Shown one piece after another: positions 55,529 to 64,000 of a DNA stretch of 64,000 nt. The DNA comes from CALBPI01 sp942491885 (GTDB lineage: Bacteria > Pseudomonadota > Gammaproteobacteria > Steroidobacterales > Woeseiaceae), in NCBI GenBank assembly GCA_942491885.1, contig CALOCQ010000008.1, positions 496,001 through 560,000 of the forward strand. Reading direction: 5' to 3'. Below the pieces are notes generated by a model. The model made no database searches. It saw only the letters and a list, made by a program, of their open reading frames with translations, and had not been told where the DNA came from. How positions within the stretch are numbered: position 1 is the stretch's first letter; each line of letters opens with the position of its first letter. Position numbers and translations under genes: made by a program.

Positions 55529-56674
55529 ATGCACAAAGTGCTCATCTTAGGTGCCGGCAAAATCGGCGCATTGATCTCGGGCCTGCTCGCCGACGCCGGC
55601 GACTACGCCGTACAACTCGCCGATGCCGACGAAGCGCAGGCAACCAAGACTGCCGCCGACCACAAGAGCGAAAACGTCAAAGGCTTCGTTCTAGATGCGA
55701 GCGACCGTGACGCGTTGACCGCGCACGTCAAACGCGAACAACCCATCGCGTTAATTTCCAGCCTGCCGTTCTATTGCAATCCTGTCGTCGCCGAAGTCGC
55801 ACGCGAACAGGGACTTCACTACTTCGACCTTACCGAAGATGTCGCGGTCACCGATAAGGTGAAGAAACTCTCACAGGGAGCGAGCACCGCATTCGTGCCG
55901 CAATGCGGCCTTGCGCCGGGCTTCATCAGCATCGCTGCCAACGAACTGATGCGCCACTTCGACGAGGTGCACACCGTACAGCTGCGCGTAGGCGCGCTGC
56001 CACAAAACCCGAACAATGCACTGAAGTACTCGCTGACCTGGTCGACCGAAGGGGTCATCAACGAATACGCGAACATGTGCGAGAGCATCGTTGACGGCAA
56101 ACTCACCGATGTCTTGCCGCTTGAAGGTCTCGAGACTATCCAGATCGACGGCATGAATTACGAAGCCTTCAACACCTCCGGCGGACTTGGTTCATTAGCG
56201 GAAACGTACAAGAACCGTGTTCAGCAAATGGACTACAAGACGATGCGCTATCCCGGTCATTGCAAGCAGATGCGACTGCTGATGAATGACCTGCGTCTAA
56301 AGGACGATCGCGCGACGCTGAAGCGCATCCTTGAGAATGCCGTGCCGACCACGCTGCAGGACGTCGTGATCGTCTACGCGTCCGTGAAAGGTCTGCAGGG
56401 TAATCAGTTGCGCCAGGAGTCCTACGTTAACAAGGTCTACCCGCAGATGGTCACGGGGCGACTGTGGTCTGCCATCCAGATCACCACGGCAAGCGGTATG
56501 TGCGCCGTCGTCGACAAGGTACTTAACGCAAAGGACAGCTACACCGGCTTTATTACTCAGGAAACATTTTCGCTCGGCGAAATTCTCGACAACCGTTTCG
56601 GTAAATTGTATGCCGGCGGCAGCGATGCCAGCGTATCAGCACGCGCCGTTGCAACCGGCTCTACCGGCCAGTAA
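55529..56674 (+). CDS. Saccharopine dehydrogenase family protein
   Basis: 381 residues from ATG 55529, with AGGAC about ten bases upstream; the frame is open to 55205 but covers the divergent promoter region. The Rossmann motif is G-A-G-K-I-G and the later FVPQCGLAPGFISIAANEL and DTSGG-like FNTSGGLGSLAETY are typical of saccharopine dehydrogenase/lysine 6-dehydrogenase relatives. It is 11 bases ahead of an antiquitin-type aldehyde dehydrogenase, the expected next enzyme for the 6-semialdehyde product, so lysine catabolism to 2-aminoadipate is likely. Saccharopine versus direct lysine oxidation cannot be told. Confidence 0.85.
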   Translation: MHKVLILGAGKIGALISGLLADAGDYAVQLADADEAQATKTAADHKSENVKGFVLDASDRDALTAHVKREQPIALISSLPFYCNPVVAEVAREQGLHYFDLTEDVAVTDKVKKLSQGASTAFVPQCGLAPGFISIAANELMRHFDEVHTVQLRVGALPQNPNNALKYSLTWSTEGVINEYANMCESIVDGKLTDVLPLEGLETIQIDGMNYEAFNTSGGLGSLAETYKNRVQQMDYKTMRYPGHCKQMRLLMNDLRLKDDRATLKRILENAVPTTLQDVVIVYASVKGLQGNQLRQESYVNKVYPQMVTGRLWSAIQITTASGMCAVVDKVLNAKDSYTGFITQETFSLGEILDNRFGKLYAGGSDASVSARAVATGSTGQ

Positions 56675-56685
56675 ACAGGACTAAT

Positions 56686-58212
56686 ATGATGCAAGACAAG
56701 ATATTTAAAGCGCTGGGCATTAGCGGCGAAACCAATGGCAGCTGGATCGGCGGAGACGCGTTCGGCGACGCCAGCGCGCCGTTGATCGAGTCCTTCAACC
56801 CGACCGACGGCAAGCTATTGGGCGCCGTGCGCGCTAGCACCGAGGCCGACTATGAACGTGTCGTCACGGCGGCCCGAGCGGCTTTCGAAAAATGGCGCTG
56901 CGTTCCCGCGCCGCTGCGCGGTGAGGCCGTGCGTGTTGCAGGTCAGGCATTGCGCGATCACAAAGATGCGCTTGGCAGCCTGGTCAGTCTCGAAATGGGC
57001 AAGATCAAGGCCGAAGGCGATGGCGAAGTTCAGGAAATGATCGACATCGCCGACTTCGCCGTCGGCCAGTCGCGCATGATGTACGGCAAAACGATGCACT
57101 CCGAACGTCCCTCGCACCGGATGTACGAGCAATGGCACCCGCTCGGCGTGGTCGGCATTATCTCGGCGTTTAATTTCCCGGTCGCAGTGTGGTCGTGGAA
57201 TGCGTTCATCGCCGCTATCGCCGGCAATGTGTGTATCTGGAAGCCATCACCGAAAACCGTATTGTGTGGTGTGGCGGTGCAAAAAATCTGCAACGACGCG
57301 CTGGCCGACATGAGCTTGCCACCGATATTCCACATGTTTAATGATGCGGGCACCGAGCTTGCCAATCGCTTTGTCGATGACCGTCGTGTTGACCTGATGT
57401 CATTCACCGGCTCCTGCGAAGTCGGCAACCGCGTCGGCGAAAAAGTGGCCGCACGAATGGGGCGCTCGCTGCTGGAACTGGGCGGCAACAATGCGCTCAT
57501 CGTCGATGAGTTCGCCAACATGGATCTGGCGGTACCCGCGATCGTATTCGGTGCCGTCGGCACCGCCGGCCAACGCTGTACAACGACGCGGCGCGTGTTT
57601 GTGCACAGCTCGCGCAAGGACGAATTGCTGGGCATGCTTGAGGCCGGCTACTCGCAGGTTCGTATCGGCAACCCGCTCGACCCCAAGACGCTGATGGGGC
57701 CGTTGATCGATGAGTCATCCGTGCAGCGTTTCGAGGAAGCGGTCGCCGCGGTTCGTGATGCAGGCGGTGAGCTGATCTCCGGCGGCGCGCGGATCAATGG
57801 GCCGGGTCACTTCGTCAAGCCCGCAATCGCAACGGCCAGCAACGAATGGCAAATCGTGCAGGACGAGACGTTCGCGCCACTGCTCTACGTGATTGAGTTC
57901 GACACATTGGATGCTGCCATCGCGATGCAGAATGATGTGCGACAGGGGCTCTCGTCGGCCATCTTCACCGACAATTTGCAGCACGCCGAACAATTCCTTG
58001 CGGCAACCGGCTCCGACTGCGGCATCGCTAACGTCAATATCGGTACCTCCGGCGCAGAAATCGGCGGCGCGTTCGGTGGCGAGAAAGATACCGGCGGCGG
58101 GCGCGAAGCGGGTTCCGATTCGTGGCAGGCTTACATGCGCCGCCAGACCAACACGATCAACTGGGGCAAGGACTTGCCGCTCGCTCAAGGCATCGACTTC
58201 GATCTGGGCTAA
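56686..58212 (+). CDS. L-aminoadipate-semialdehyde dehydrogenase (antiquitin/ALDH7-type)
   Basis: 508 residues. Antiquitin-specific text surrounds the ALDH active site: SAFNFPVAVWSWN, FTGSCEVG, general base Glu264 in LELGGNNALI and nucleophile Cys298 in GTAGQRCTTTRRVFVH, and TSGAEIGGAFGGEKDTGGGREAGSDSW near the end. ALDH7 oxidises 2-aminoadipate 6-semialdehyde (piperideine 6-carboxylate). Start ATG 56686 (a second ATG follows); AGGAC is upstream. It forms a two-gene operon with the saccharopine dehydrogenase-like gene and is followed by a strong terminator. Confidence 0.9.
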   Translation: MMQDKIFKALGISGETNGSWIGGDAFGDASAPLIESFNPTDGKLLGAVRASTEADYERVVTAARAAFEKWRCVPAPLRGEAVRVAGQALRDHKDALGSLVSLEMGKIKAEGDGEVQEMIDIADFAVGQSRMMYGKTMHSERPSHRMYEQWHPLGVVGIISAFNFPVAVWSWNAFIAAIAGNVCIWKPSPKTVLCGVAVQKICNDALADMSLPPIFHMFNDAGTELANRFVDDRRVDLMSFTGSCEVGNRVGEKVAARMGRSLLELGGNNALIVDEFANMDLAVPAIVFGAVGTAGQRCTTTRRVFVHSSRKDELLGMLEAGYSQVRIGNPLDPKTLMGPLIDESSVQRFEEAVAAVRDAGGELISGGARINGPGHFVKPAIATASNEWQIVQDETFAPLLYVIEFDTLDAAIAMQNDVRQGLSSAIFTDNLQHAEQFLAATGSDCGIANVNIGTSGAEIGGAFGGEKDTGGGREAGSDSWQAYMRRQTNTINWGKDLPLAQGIDFDLG

Positions 58213-58223
58213 TGATCGCGTAC

Positions 58224-58263
58224 AAAAAAGCCCCGCCGGCTATAGCGCCTGCGGGGCTTTTTT
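58224..58263. terminator. Bidirectional rho-independent terminator
   Basis: GCCCCGC (58230-58236) pairs with GCGGGGC (58251-58257), flanked by six A on the left and six T on the right. It ends the lysine pair on the plus strand and can also stop the metallo-hydrolase gene on the minus strand, whose stop is 37 bases away. Confidence 0.9.
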
Positions 58264-58299
58264 ATGAGCGCGCTGCGCTTACCGGCTAATGATCCGCCA

Positions 58300-59232
58300 T
58301 TAGCGCGATAGCGAATTGTAAACGCTGGCGACAAACTGCTCCGGGGTCAGGAAACCGATTCGGTTGGCGGTCGCGTCATACGCTGCCGATGGCTTGGCCG
58401 CCTGCACTTCTTCGAGCGTCTTCCCATCGCCGATCATCGCCGCCACGCCATCACGCACAGCGACCAACATATCGTGATAGTCCTGCAGATCGGATTTGCT
58501 CGCTAAGGGGCCATGGCCGGGAATAACTTTTGTATCGGCATCACCAATAGACATCCCCTTCAACGCCGCATCGATCACGCCATCGACGTTGCCGCCGCTC
58601 TCGAGGTCGATGAACGGATACAAACCGTTGAAGAACGTGTCACCCATGTGCAAAACATTGGCCTCGCTGAAGTAGACCAGCGTATCGCCATCCGTATGCG
58701 CCGCTTCAACGTGCATACCCGTGATGGTCTGGCCGTTAGCATGCAGCGTCAAACGATCGTTAAAGGTAACGACAGGCAGCGCAACGGCGGGTGCCGGATC
58801 TACCTGACGATCGAAAGCCGCAATGAACTGACCGGCCGCCATGCGCGTACGCACGTTGTCATGAGCAATTATCAACGCGCCCTTTTTGCCGAAATTCTCG
58901 TTGCCACCGGTGTGGTCGAAATGCCAGTGCGTGTTGAGCACATAGTCAACCGGACGGTCCGTTAAGGCGCTGATGGCTGCAATAATCTTGTCCGTCAGTG
59001 GCGCGTACTGGTCGTCGACGATAAACGTCGCATCGTCACCGATGGACAAACCAATGTTGCCGCCCCGCCCTGCCAACATGTAAATGCCCTCAGCCACTTC
59101 CTGCGAGGCAATTTCAACATCGGCCATCGGGTTTGGTGGTGGCGCCGGCTCGTCATCGTGGGCTAGCGCGCCACCCGAAAGCATCAGCCCACTGGCTGCG
59201 GCTGCCCTCATCATCTGCTTGAAATACATCAT
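58300..59232 (-). CDS. Periplasmic MBL-fold metallo-hydrolase
   Basis: 310 residues from ATG 59232 (AGGAGAG lies upstream at good spacing; TTG 59235 rejected). Signal peptide MMYFKQMMRAAAASGLMLSGGALA, then the MBL motif T-H-W-H-F-D-H-T-G-G, His in HVEAAHTDGD and His in VIPGHGPL, so both zinc sites are present. Similar to SoxH/PqqB-adjacent and B3-like hydrolases; substrate unknown. Hydrophobic Met-rich leader. No co-transcribed gene is apparent. Confidence 0.85.
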   Translation of the reverse strand: MMYFKQMMRAAAASGLMLSGGALAHDDEPAPPPNPMADVEIASQEVAEGIYMLAGRGGNIGLSIGDDATFIVDDQYAPLTDKIIAAISALTDRPVDYVLNTHWHFDHTGGNENFGKKGALIIAHDNVRTRMAAGQFIAAFDRQVDPAPAVALPVVTFNDRLTLHANGQTITGMHVEAAHTDGDTLVYFSEANVLHMGDTFFNGLYPFIDLESGGNVDGVIDAALKGMSIGDADTKVIPGHGPLASKSDLQDYHDMLVAVRDGVAAMIGDGKTLEEVQAAKPSAAYDATANRIGFLTPEQFVASVYNSLSR

Positions 59233-59276
59233 CAATTTCTCTCCTGTCGAGATTCAGCGCGCATTCGGCGCGCTGT

Positions 59277-59762
59277 CTAAGTTGCTTCGAAGCGGTTGCG
59301 AGCCTTGTTCTTGTGCACGCCGCCGGGCTTGAAAATCTGCCCACTCATCGCAATATATACACCATCAGGCAATGACTGCACCGCACCGACAGCAAGCCCG
59401 ATATTAAATACGGCGTCCGTGGTCTTAAACCGCGCTGGCGTCAGTGAGCCGGTCAATACGACAACCTTGCCGCGAATACCGGTCAGCGCGCTCGCGGTCT
59501 CGACCATCGTATCGGTGCCATGCGTGACAATAAAATGTCGACCATCATGGGCGTGAATGTGGTCACGGATAAGTTCGCGGTCGGCAGCGGTGATGTCAAG
59601 GCTGTCTTTACGCATCAACGAGGTACAGTCGACGTCAAAATCGACCAGACCCTCGCGGAGGATATGATCGACAACCGACTCGCCAACCTCGAACTCGCTC
59701 GACGCGTCGAAATAGACTTTGTCGATCGTACCGCCGGTTGTGATGAAATGGATAGACTGCAA
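59277..59762 (-). CDS. Stand-alone asparaginase N-terminal-domain protein
   Basis: 161 residues. The asparaginase T1 site T-T-G-G-T-I-D and the T-H-G-T-D-T-M triad are intact, but the C-terminal half of a 330-residue L-asparaginase is absent. Related 160-residue proteins ending in GGVHKNKARNRFE are known in proteobacteria, so this is a natural short family, not a truncation. Activity is undefined. The start is TTG 59762 with GGAG seven bases upstream. Confidence 0.82.
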   Translation of the reverse strand: MQSIHFITTGGTIDKVYFDASSEFEVGESVVDHILREGLVDFDVDCTSLMRKDSLDITAADRELIRDHIHAHDGRHFIVTHGTDTMVETASALTGIRGKVVVLTGSLTPARFKTTDAVFNIGLAVGAVQSLPDGVYIAMSGQIFKPGGVHKNKARNRFEAT

Positions 59763-59880
59763 AATGACGCTCCGTAACCCGCGCGGAGTATCGCACGAGA
59801 GTCAGTGCTGTCGCGAATGTGGCGACTCGAATGGCGGCGTAGTAAGTTGACTAAGGTCAAAATGACAGGAGTATTGTGAC

Positions 59881-61392
59881 GTGTTGAATTTCCGACGACG
59901 CTTTCGACCCAGGCTGTTGAATCTGTTGGTCGCCGTATCGGTGTCGCTTCTCTCCATGCCGTTTCTGGGCCCATCGGCTAGTGCGGCGGGCGCCTACGTC
60001 ATCGATATTAATGGCGGCATCGGCGCCGCCAGCGCAGATATCCTGAAAACAGGCATGGAACAGGCTATCGAACAAAACGCCGACGTGATCATCCTGCGCA
60101 TGGATACGCCGGGCGGACTCGACAGCGCAATGCGCGACATGGTCCAACGCATTCTGACGTCGCCGGTGCCGGTGGTTACCTGGGTCGGGCCTGCCGGTGC
60201 GCGCGCGGCGAGCGCCGGAACCTATTTGCTGCTGGCCAGTCATGTCGCCGTCATGCATCCGACCAGCACGCTCGGTGCGGCAACGCCGGTGTCGATTAGC
60301 GGCGACGGTGTTACCGACGACGCGCCCTCGTCCCGACCCGGCAGCTCGAGCCCGGCCGGCAGCGCGGCCGAACGCATCGCGGAGTGGGCGGAGAAACAAG
60401 CCGACAAAGACGCACCGACGAATGCCGGCGAAGCCACAGCAGGCGAGGAACCATCCGCCGACGAAACGTCAACCGATGATGCCGCAGAATCCGAGGCACG
60501 CAATCCGAGCGCGATGGGCCGCAAGATTCTGAACGACGCCGTCTCCTACATACGCACGCTCGCCGATCGCCATGGGCGCAACGCCGACTGGGCGGAGCTT
60601 GCCGTGCGCGATGGCGCGACGCTTACCGCCTCTGAGGCCCTCGATCTGAACGTCGCCGATGCGCTCGCGAGCAATATTCCCGAAGTACTCGACAAGATCG
60701 ATGGCCGCGTGGTCACACTTGACGACGGATCTGAGATCACGATAGCCACGGCCAACGCAGCGGTGACGGTAATCGAGCCCACATGGCGGCAGAAGTTGCT
60801 CAGCGTGATTTCAGACCCGTCCATCGCCGTATTGCTGGTACTCGTCGGTATTTACGGGCTGTGGTTTGAAGGCTTCAATCCTGGCGCCGTCATCCCTGGC
60901 GTCATCGGCGCGATCTGTCTGTTGCTTGCCGCCTACGCCCTGCAAGTGATGCCGGTCAACTACGTTGGTCTTGGACTTATCCTGCTCGGCATCGGATTAA
61001 TGGTGGCGGAATTATTTGTGCCCAGCTTCGGCGCCCTCGGGCTCGGAGGTATCGTCGCTTTCATTGTCGGCTCGATCATGGCTTTCGACACCGGCGTGCC
61101 CGGTTTCGAAATCTCCAAACTCAGTGTGGGTATGATCGCCGCTATCAGCGGGTCACTGACTTTCTTCACGATGGTGTACGCACGACGACTGCACACCCGT
61201 GGTGCCGTGACCGGCGATGAAGGCATGTTGAAACATATAGCCGTCGCGATCGACGATTTTGATGCTGAGGGCTATGTCTGGCTCGAGAGTGAGCGTTGGC
61301 ATGCAACCAGCACACAACCGATCAAGGCCGGGCAGGAACTCAAGGTCGTCGCGATCGACGGTTTAACCGTCAGCGTCGAGCCGCGGCAATAA
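59881..61392 (+). CDS. NfeD1-type membrane serine protease
   Basis: 503 residues. After a signal sequence, the ClpP/SppA-like periplasmic protease domain has MDTPGGLDSAM and nucleophile Ser111 in A-R-A-A-S-A-G-T-Y. A roughly 100-residue Ala/Asp/Glu-rich insert (DEPSADETSTDDAAESEA) interrupts the domain. Four membrane helices follow, then a C-terminal OB-fold (EGYVWLESERWHATS, VEPRQ). NfeD cleaves stomatin-like partners, and a slipin gene follows directly. Start is GTG 59881 with AGGAG eleven bases upstream; TTG 59884 is an alternative. Confidence 0.9.
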   Translation: MLNFRRRFRPRLLNLLVAVSVSLLSMPFLGPSASAAGAYVIDINGGIGAASADILKTGMEQAIEQNADVIILRMDTPGGLDSAMRDMVQRILTSPVPVVTWVGPAGARAASAGTYLLLASHVAVMHPTSTLGAATPVSISGDGVTDDAPSSRPGSSSPAGSAAERIAEWAEKQADKDAPTNAGEATAGEEPSADETSTDDAAESEARNPSAMGRKILNDAVSYIRTLADRHGRNADWAELAVRDGATLTASEALDLNVADALASNIPEVLDKIDGRVVTLDDGSEITIATANAAVTVIEPTWRQKLLSVISDPSIAVLLVLVGIYGLWFEGFNPGAVIPGVIGAICLLLAAYALQVMPVNYVGLGLILLGIGLMVAELFVPSFGALGLGGIVAFIVGSIMAFDTGVPGFEISKLSVGMIAAISGSLTFFTMVYARRLHTRGAVTGDEGMLKHIAVAIDDFDAEGYVWLESERWHATSTQPIKAGQELKVVAIDGLTVSVEPRQ

Positions 61393-61460
61393 CCGCCGGA
61401 TGATTGCCACCAAAGAACAAACACCCCAAAAACCACCTACAAAAATTACGGAGTAACAGT

Positions 61461-62234
61461 ATGGAAGTCTATTTAGGATTCGGAGTCGTCGTATTAGCGA
61501 TATTCCTTTTTAACGCGATCAAGATCCTGCAGGAATATGAGCGCGGCGTCGTCTTTTTCCTTGGCCGCTATCAAGCTGTCAAAGGTCCCGGCCTGATTAT
61601 TTTGATCCCGTTTCTGCAGAAAATGACCAAGGTCGACTTGCGCGTCAACGTCATGGACGTGCCGACGCAGGATGTCATCTCGAAAGACAACGTCTCCGTC
61701 AAAGTAAACGCGGTTATCTATTTCCGTATCGTCGCGGCAGAGAAAGCCATCATCAACGTGGCTAACGTTTTCGAGGCGACGAGTCAGCTGGCGCAAACGA
61801 CCCTACGCTCGGTACTAGGCCAGCACGAACTCGACGACATGCTGTCCGAGCGGGATAAACTGAACGCCGACATTCAGGCCATTCTCGACACCCGCACCGA
61901 CAACTGGGGCATCAAGGTCGCCAACGTCGAGATTAAACATGTCGACCTGGACGAAAGCATGATCCGCGCCATTGCCCAACAGGCCGAAGCCGAACGCTCA
62001 CGGCGTGCGAAAGTGATCAACGCCGAGGGTGAGCAGCAGGCGGCACAAAAACTCGCAGAGGCGGCACGCATACTCGCCGGCGAGAAACAGGCCTTGCAAC
62101 TGCGCTATCTGCAAACGCTGAAAGACATTGCAGGTGAAAATAACTCGACGATTGTGTTCCCGTTGCCTATCGATCTGATCACGCCGCTGAAAGGATTTGT
62201 TGAGAAGCTCCCGTCGAGCGGCGATAAATCGTAG
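61461..62234 (+). CDS. Slipin (SPFH/stomatin-like protein)
   Basis: 257 residues from ATG 61461; GGAG lies seven bases upstream, deciding against the earlier frame start at 61404. One N-terminal hairpin helix, then the SPFH domain (EYERGVVFFLGRYQAVKGPGLIILIPFLQKM, VDLRVNVMDVPTQDVISKDNVSVKVNAVIYFRI) and a coiled-coil of Ala/Glu repeats, ending in an amphipathic loop (IDLITPLKGFVEKL). Forms membrane microdomain oligomers; the NfeD protease upstream is its standard partner. Confidence 0.92.
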   Translation: MEVYLGFGVVVLAIFLFNAIKILQEYERGVVFFLGRYQAVKGPGLIILIPFLQKMTKVDLRVNVMDVPTQDVISKDNVSVKVNAVIYFRIVAAEKAIINVANVFEATSQLAQTTLRSVLGQHELDDMLSERDKLNADIQAILDTRTDNWGIKVANVEIKHVDLDESMIRAIAQQAEAERSRRAKVINAEGEQQAAQKLAEAARILAGEKQALQLRYLQTLKDIAGENNSTIVFPLPIDLITPLKGFVEKLPSSGDKS

Positions 62235-62288
62235 TTAGTGACGGCCCGAATGCTCTCGTGCCGGTTACCTCAGGCTTAATAGATTTGC

Positions 62289-62332
62289 GGTTACGGGTAG
62301 TGGCAGCACACGCTGACACTACCCGGTAATCC
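62289..62332. repeat. Large near-perfect inverted repeat between slipin and hrpA
   Basis: GGTTACGGGTAGTGGCAGC (62289-62307) pairs with 62312-62332 around a 4-base ACAC loop with two single-base bulges and one G-A mismatch. No U tract follows on either strand. It lies between two convergent genes, so it may be a transcript-end stabiliser or a REP-like element. Confidence 0.65.
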
Positions 62333-62364
62333 CTGCCATTCAGCGAGTCTCTCTGTCGAACAAC

Positions 62365-64000
62365 TTAATCGCTGATTCGCAGAATCTCATCCCAGCGCTT
62401 CTCCAGACGCTTAAGCGACACTTTCTCGCGGGTTCCCAGCGACTGCGCGAACAACGACACGCGCAGCTCTTCAATCTGCCAACGAAAAACGTCGAGCGCT
62501 GCGCGTTGATTCGGGCCAGGGATCGCGACACCGAACGCATCGAGGCGCGACCTCAGGCTCGCGATCATCGCCTGCGATTCCGTATCACGTGCGGGATTAG
62601 ACGCGATCCTTTCCAGCCGCAGAGCCGCAGCAGTTATAAAGCGAGCAATATCAGGCAAGCGTTCAACCGGTGTGTCAGCAATGAATCCCGGGTAAACCAG
62701 CGCGGCGGCCTGCTGCGACACATCATCGCGGGCCTCGGCAAAATGCTCCGGAGCATGGGCAAGACGCTCACGCAGCGCGGCATTCGCCTGCAATATTTCC
62801 AGCAGAAATGACCTCAGCGACTCCGCACAAGGCATCATCCTGTCCGCCCCCGACTCACACAACGACAGCCAGGCATCGCGATCGCGGACTCCATCAAATG
62901 CCTGCTCAAAACTCATTCTGAGTGCGCCATCGACGAAATCGTCGACCAACACCGCACCACCGGGGTCGTCATAAGCGGCCCATAATAGTTGCAACTCGCG
63001 CGCGGCCAGTAACAGCTTGCGCATCGCCTTGATCTGTTGCGGAAACCGCAAGCGCAACAATTTCAGTATCGCGTTGGCATGCGCATGGCGCGCCTCGGCT
63101 AACGACAGAAACTCGTGTGGCTCTACACTGGCTCCCGCACGACGCAACGCCGGATACACCGTAAGTGTCACCGTGCCGCGGCGCGCCTCCTGCGACAGGG
63201 TCAGACTACCGAACGGCCAATCGCGGGCCGGCATCGAGGTCGTCTTTGCCGGAGCGCTCGCGGTCGCGGTCGCGGTCGGTCGCAGTCATTGACGCTGCCG
63301 GCAATCTCGAATTCAACTGTTCAAGATCGCGATCGGCGTCGAGAATTTTGCCGCTGTCGTCGACCACCACAATCCGCGGGCGAAGAAAATCCGGCTCAAC
63401 CAGCTGCCGCCAGGGCTCGGGGTCGATATTCAGGTTGTACTCGCGCAGCAAAAGGCGTGCGAGTCTCGCATCAAGCGGCCCGGCCTCGGCCTGCACAATT
63501 AGCGTTGCTGCAAGCTGCACGGCGGTGCCGGCCAACGGATGCAGTTGGCGGCGCATCGGCTTAGGCAATGCGCGCAGCCGCAACTCCACCCGGCGCTCCA
63601 GGAACGCCGGTACGCTCGCATCGACATCCGCCGGGCGCAATGCACCGAGCAGCGCTGCGGGCAGACGGATCGACGCACCATCGTTTTCTGACTCGGGCGC
63701 GAATCGATAACTCAACGCGAGACGGTTGCCCGATACTTCAGTGGTCTCCGGCGTACCCTCGGCGTCCTCCAGTGAATCGCCCAGCAGCTGGGCACGGTCA
63801 AAGCGCAACGCGCTGTCGTCGGTGCGCTTGCCACTCAACCAGCGTTTGAGAGTGCGCCCATCACACACGCTCGCCGGCAAGTGTTCGTCGTAAAGTTTTG
63901 CCAACCCGCTTTCGCTGATCTCAACGGGCCTGCGCAGGCGTCCCGAAAGCTCACCGATCGCGTCGCGTTCGCGGCGGTTATGAGCCAGAAAGTCCGCACG
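62365..64000 (-). pseudogene. hrpA: ATP-dependent helicase HrpA, C-terminal part, frameshifted
   Basis: The window begins inside hrpA (residues ADFLAHNRRERDAIGEL from 64000 leftwards) and holds the C-terminal DUF3418 region: the first frame runs to about 63290 and continues to a stop at 63206, while the family text resumes in another frame (DWPFGSLTLSQEARRG...RWDEILRISD) ending at TAA 62365. Joining them needs one base removed, or a 4-base insertion undone (see findings). HrpA is a DEAH-box helicase that rescues stalled or collided ribosomes; its helicase core lies outside the window. Confidence 0.83.

Noticed and set aside
59277..59762. Short asparaginase as a truncated gene
   Set aside because: 161-residue stand-alone relatives with the same ending are known, so it is taken as natural.
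1..64000. CRISPR arrays, insertion sequences, phage or attachment sites
   Set aside because: No regular repeat-spacer pattern, transposase, integrase or tRNA-end duplication was seen.

Overview
This 64 kb window looks like chromosomal DNA of a GC-rich, aerobic, pili-bearing gammaproteobacterium. Evidence: a complete System I (Ccm) cytochrome c maturation operon, the PilX-PilY1-PilE minor pilin cluster, TamA/TamB, and two gene orders also known from Escherichia coli (uvrC-pgsA-tRNA-Gly-tRNA-Cys-tRNA-Leu, and rluE divergent from icd). The style of the TonB-dependent receptor and the lysine catabolism pair would suit a marine or sediment lineage (for example Woeseia-like), but that is a guess. 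I see no phage, transposase, CRISPR array, rRNA, plasmid gene or recognisable transcription factor; the only signalling protein is one hybrid histidine kinase.

Layout. 1-5.1 kb: end of pilX, pilY1, pilE and a LOG-family nucleotide hydrolase. 5.1-10.5 kb: lipid and amino-acid enzymes (alpha/beta hydrolase, patatin, a PLP decarboxylase, an acyl desaturase) and a 59-residue remnant of an aldehyde dehydrogenase. 10.7-19.6 kb, minus strand: CaiB-type CoA transferase, HyuB, HyuA, a TonB-dependent receptor and an agmatinase-family ureohydrolase, possibly an uptake and catabolism island. 19.8-31.3 kb: RssA-like patatin, SDR, MOSC protein, a periplasmic binding protein overlapping a hybrid histidine kinase, sterol desaturase-like protein, pirin, a frameshifted decarboxylase, CrcB and nitronate monooxygenase. 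31.4-39.3 kb: tamB-tamA and two overlapping amidohydrolases, one lacking its metal ligands. 39.4-46.6 kb: ccmABCDEFGHI plus a PaaI thioesterase, one tightly overlapping operon. 46.9-51.9 kb: FHA protein with a degenerate AAA domain, three tRNAs, pgsA, uvrC and a family 5 uracil-DNA glycosylase. 51.9-58.2 kb: icd, rluE, class II DAHP synthase, then a saccharopine dehydrogenase-like protein and an antiquitin-type aldehyde dehydrogenase that together suggest lysine/aminoadipate breakdown. 58.3-64 kb: metallo-beta-lactamase-fold hydrolase, stand-alone asparaginase domain, NfeD protease with its slipin, and a frameshifted, window-truncated hrpA.

Four reading frames look damaged: the internally deleted aldehyde dehydrogenase, the decarboxylase near 29.72 kb, hrpA near 63.28 kb (explained by a 4-bp duplication in a hexamer repeat), and possibly the tamA signal peptide (a 5-nt homopolymer). 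They may be real mutations or assembly errors; raw reads would tell. No gene-free stretch exceeds 300 bases. The most unusual items are the FHA pseudo-ATPase, the Hyu/CaiB/TonB cluster, the amidohydrolase/pseudo-amidohydrolase pair and the binding-protein/hybrid-kinase pair.
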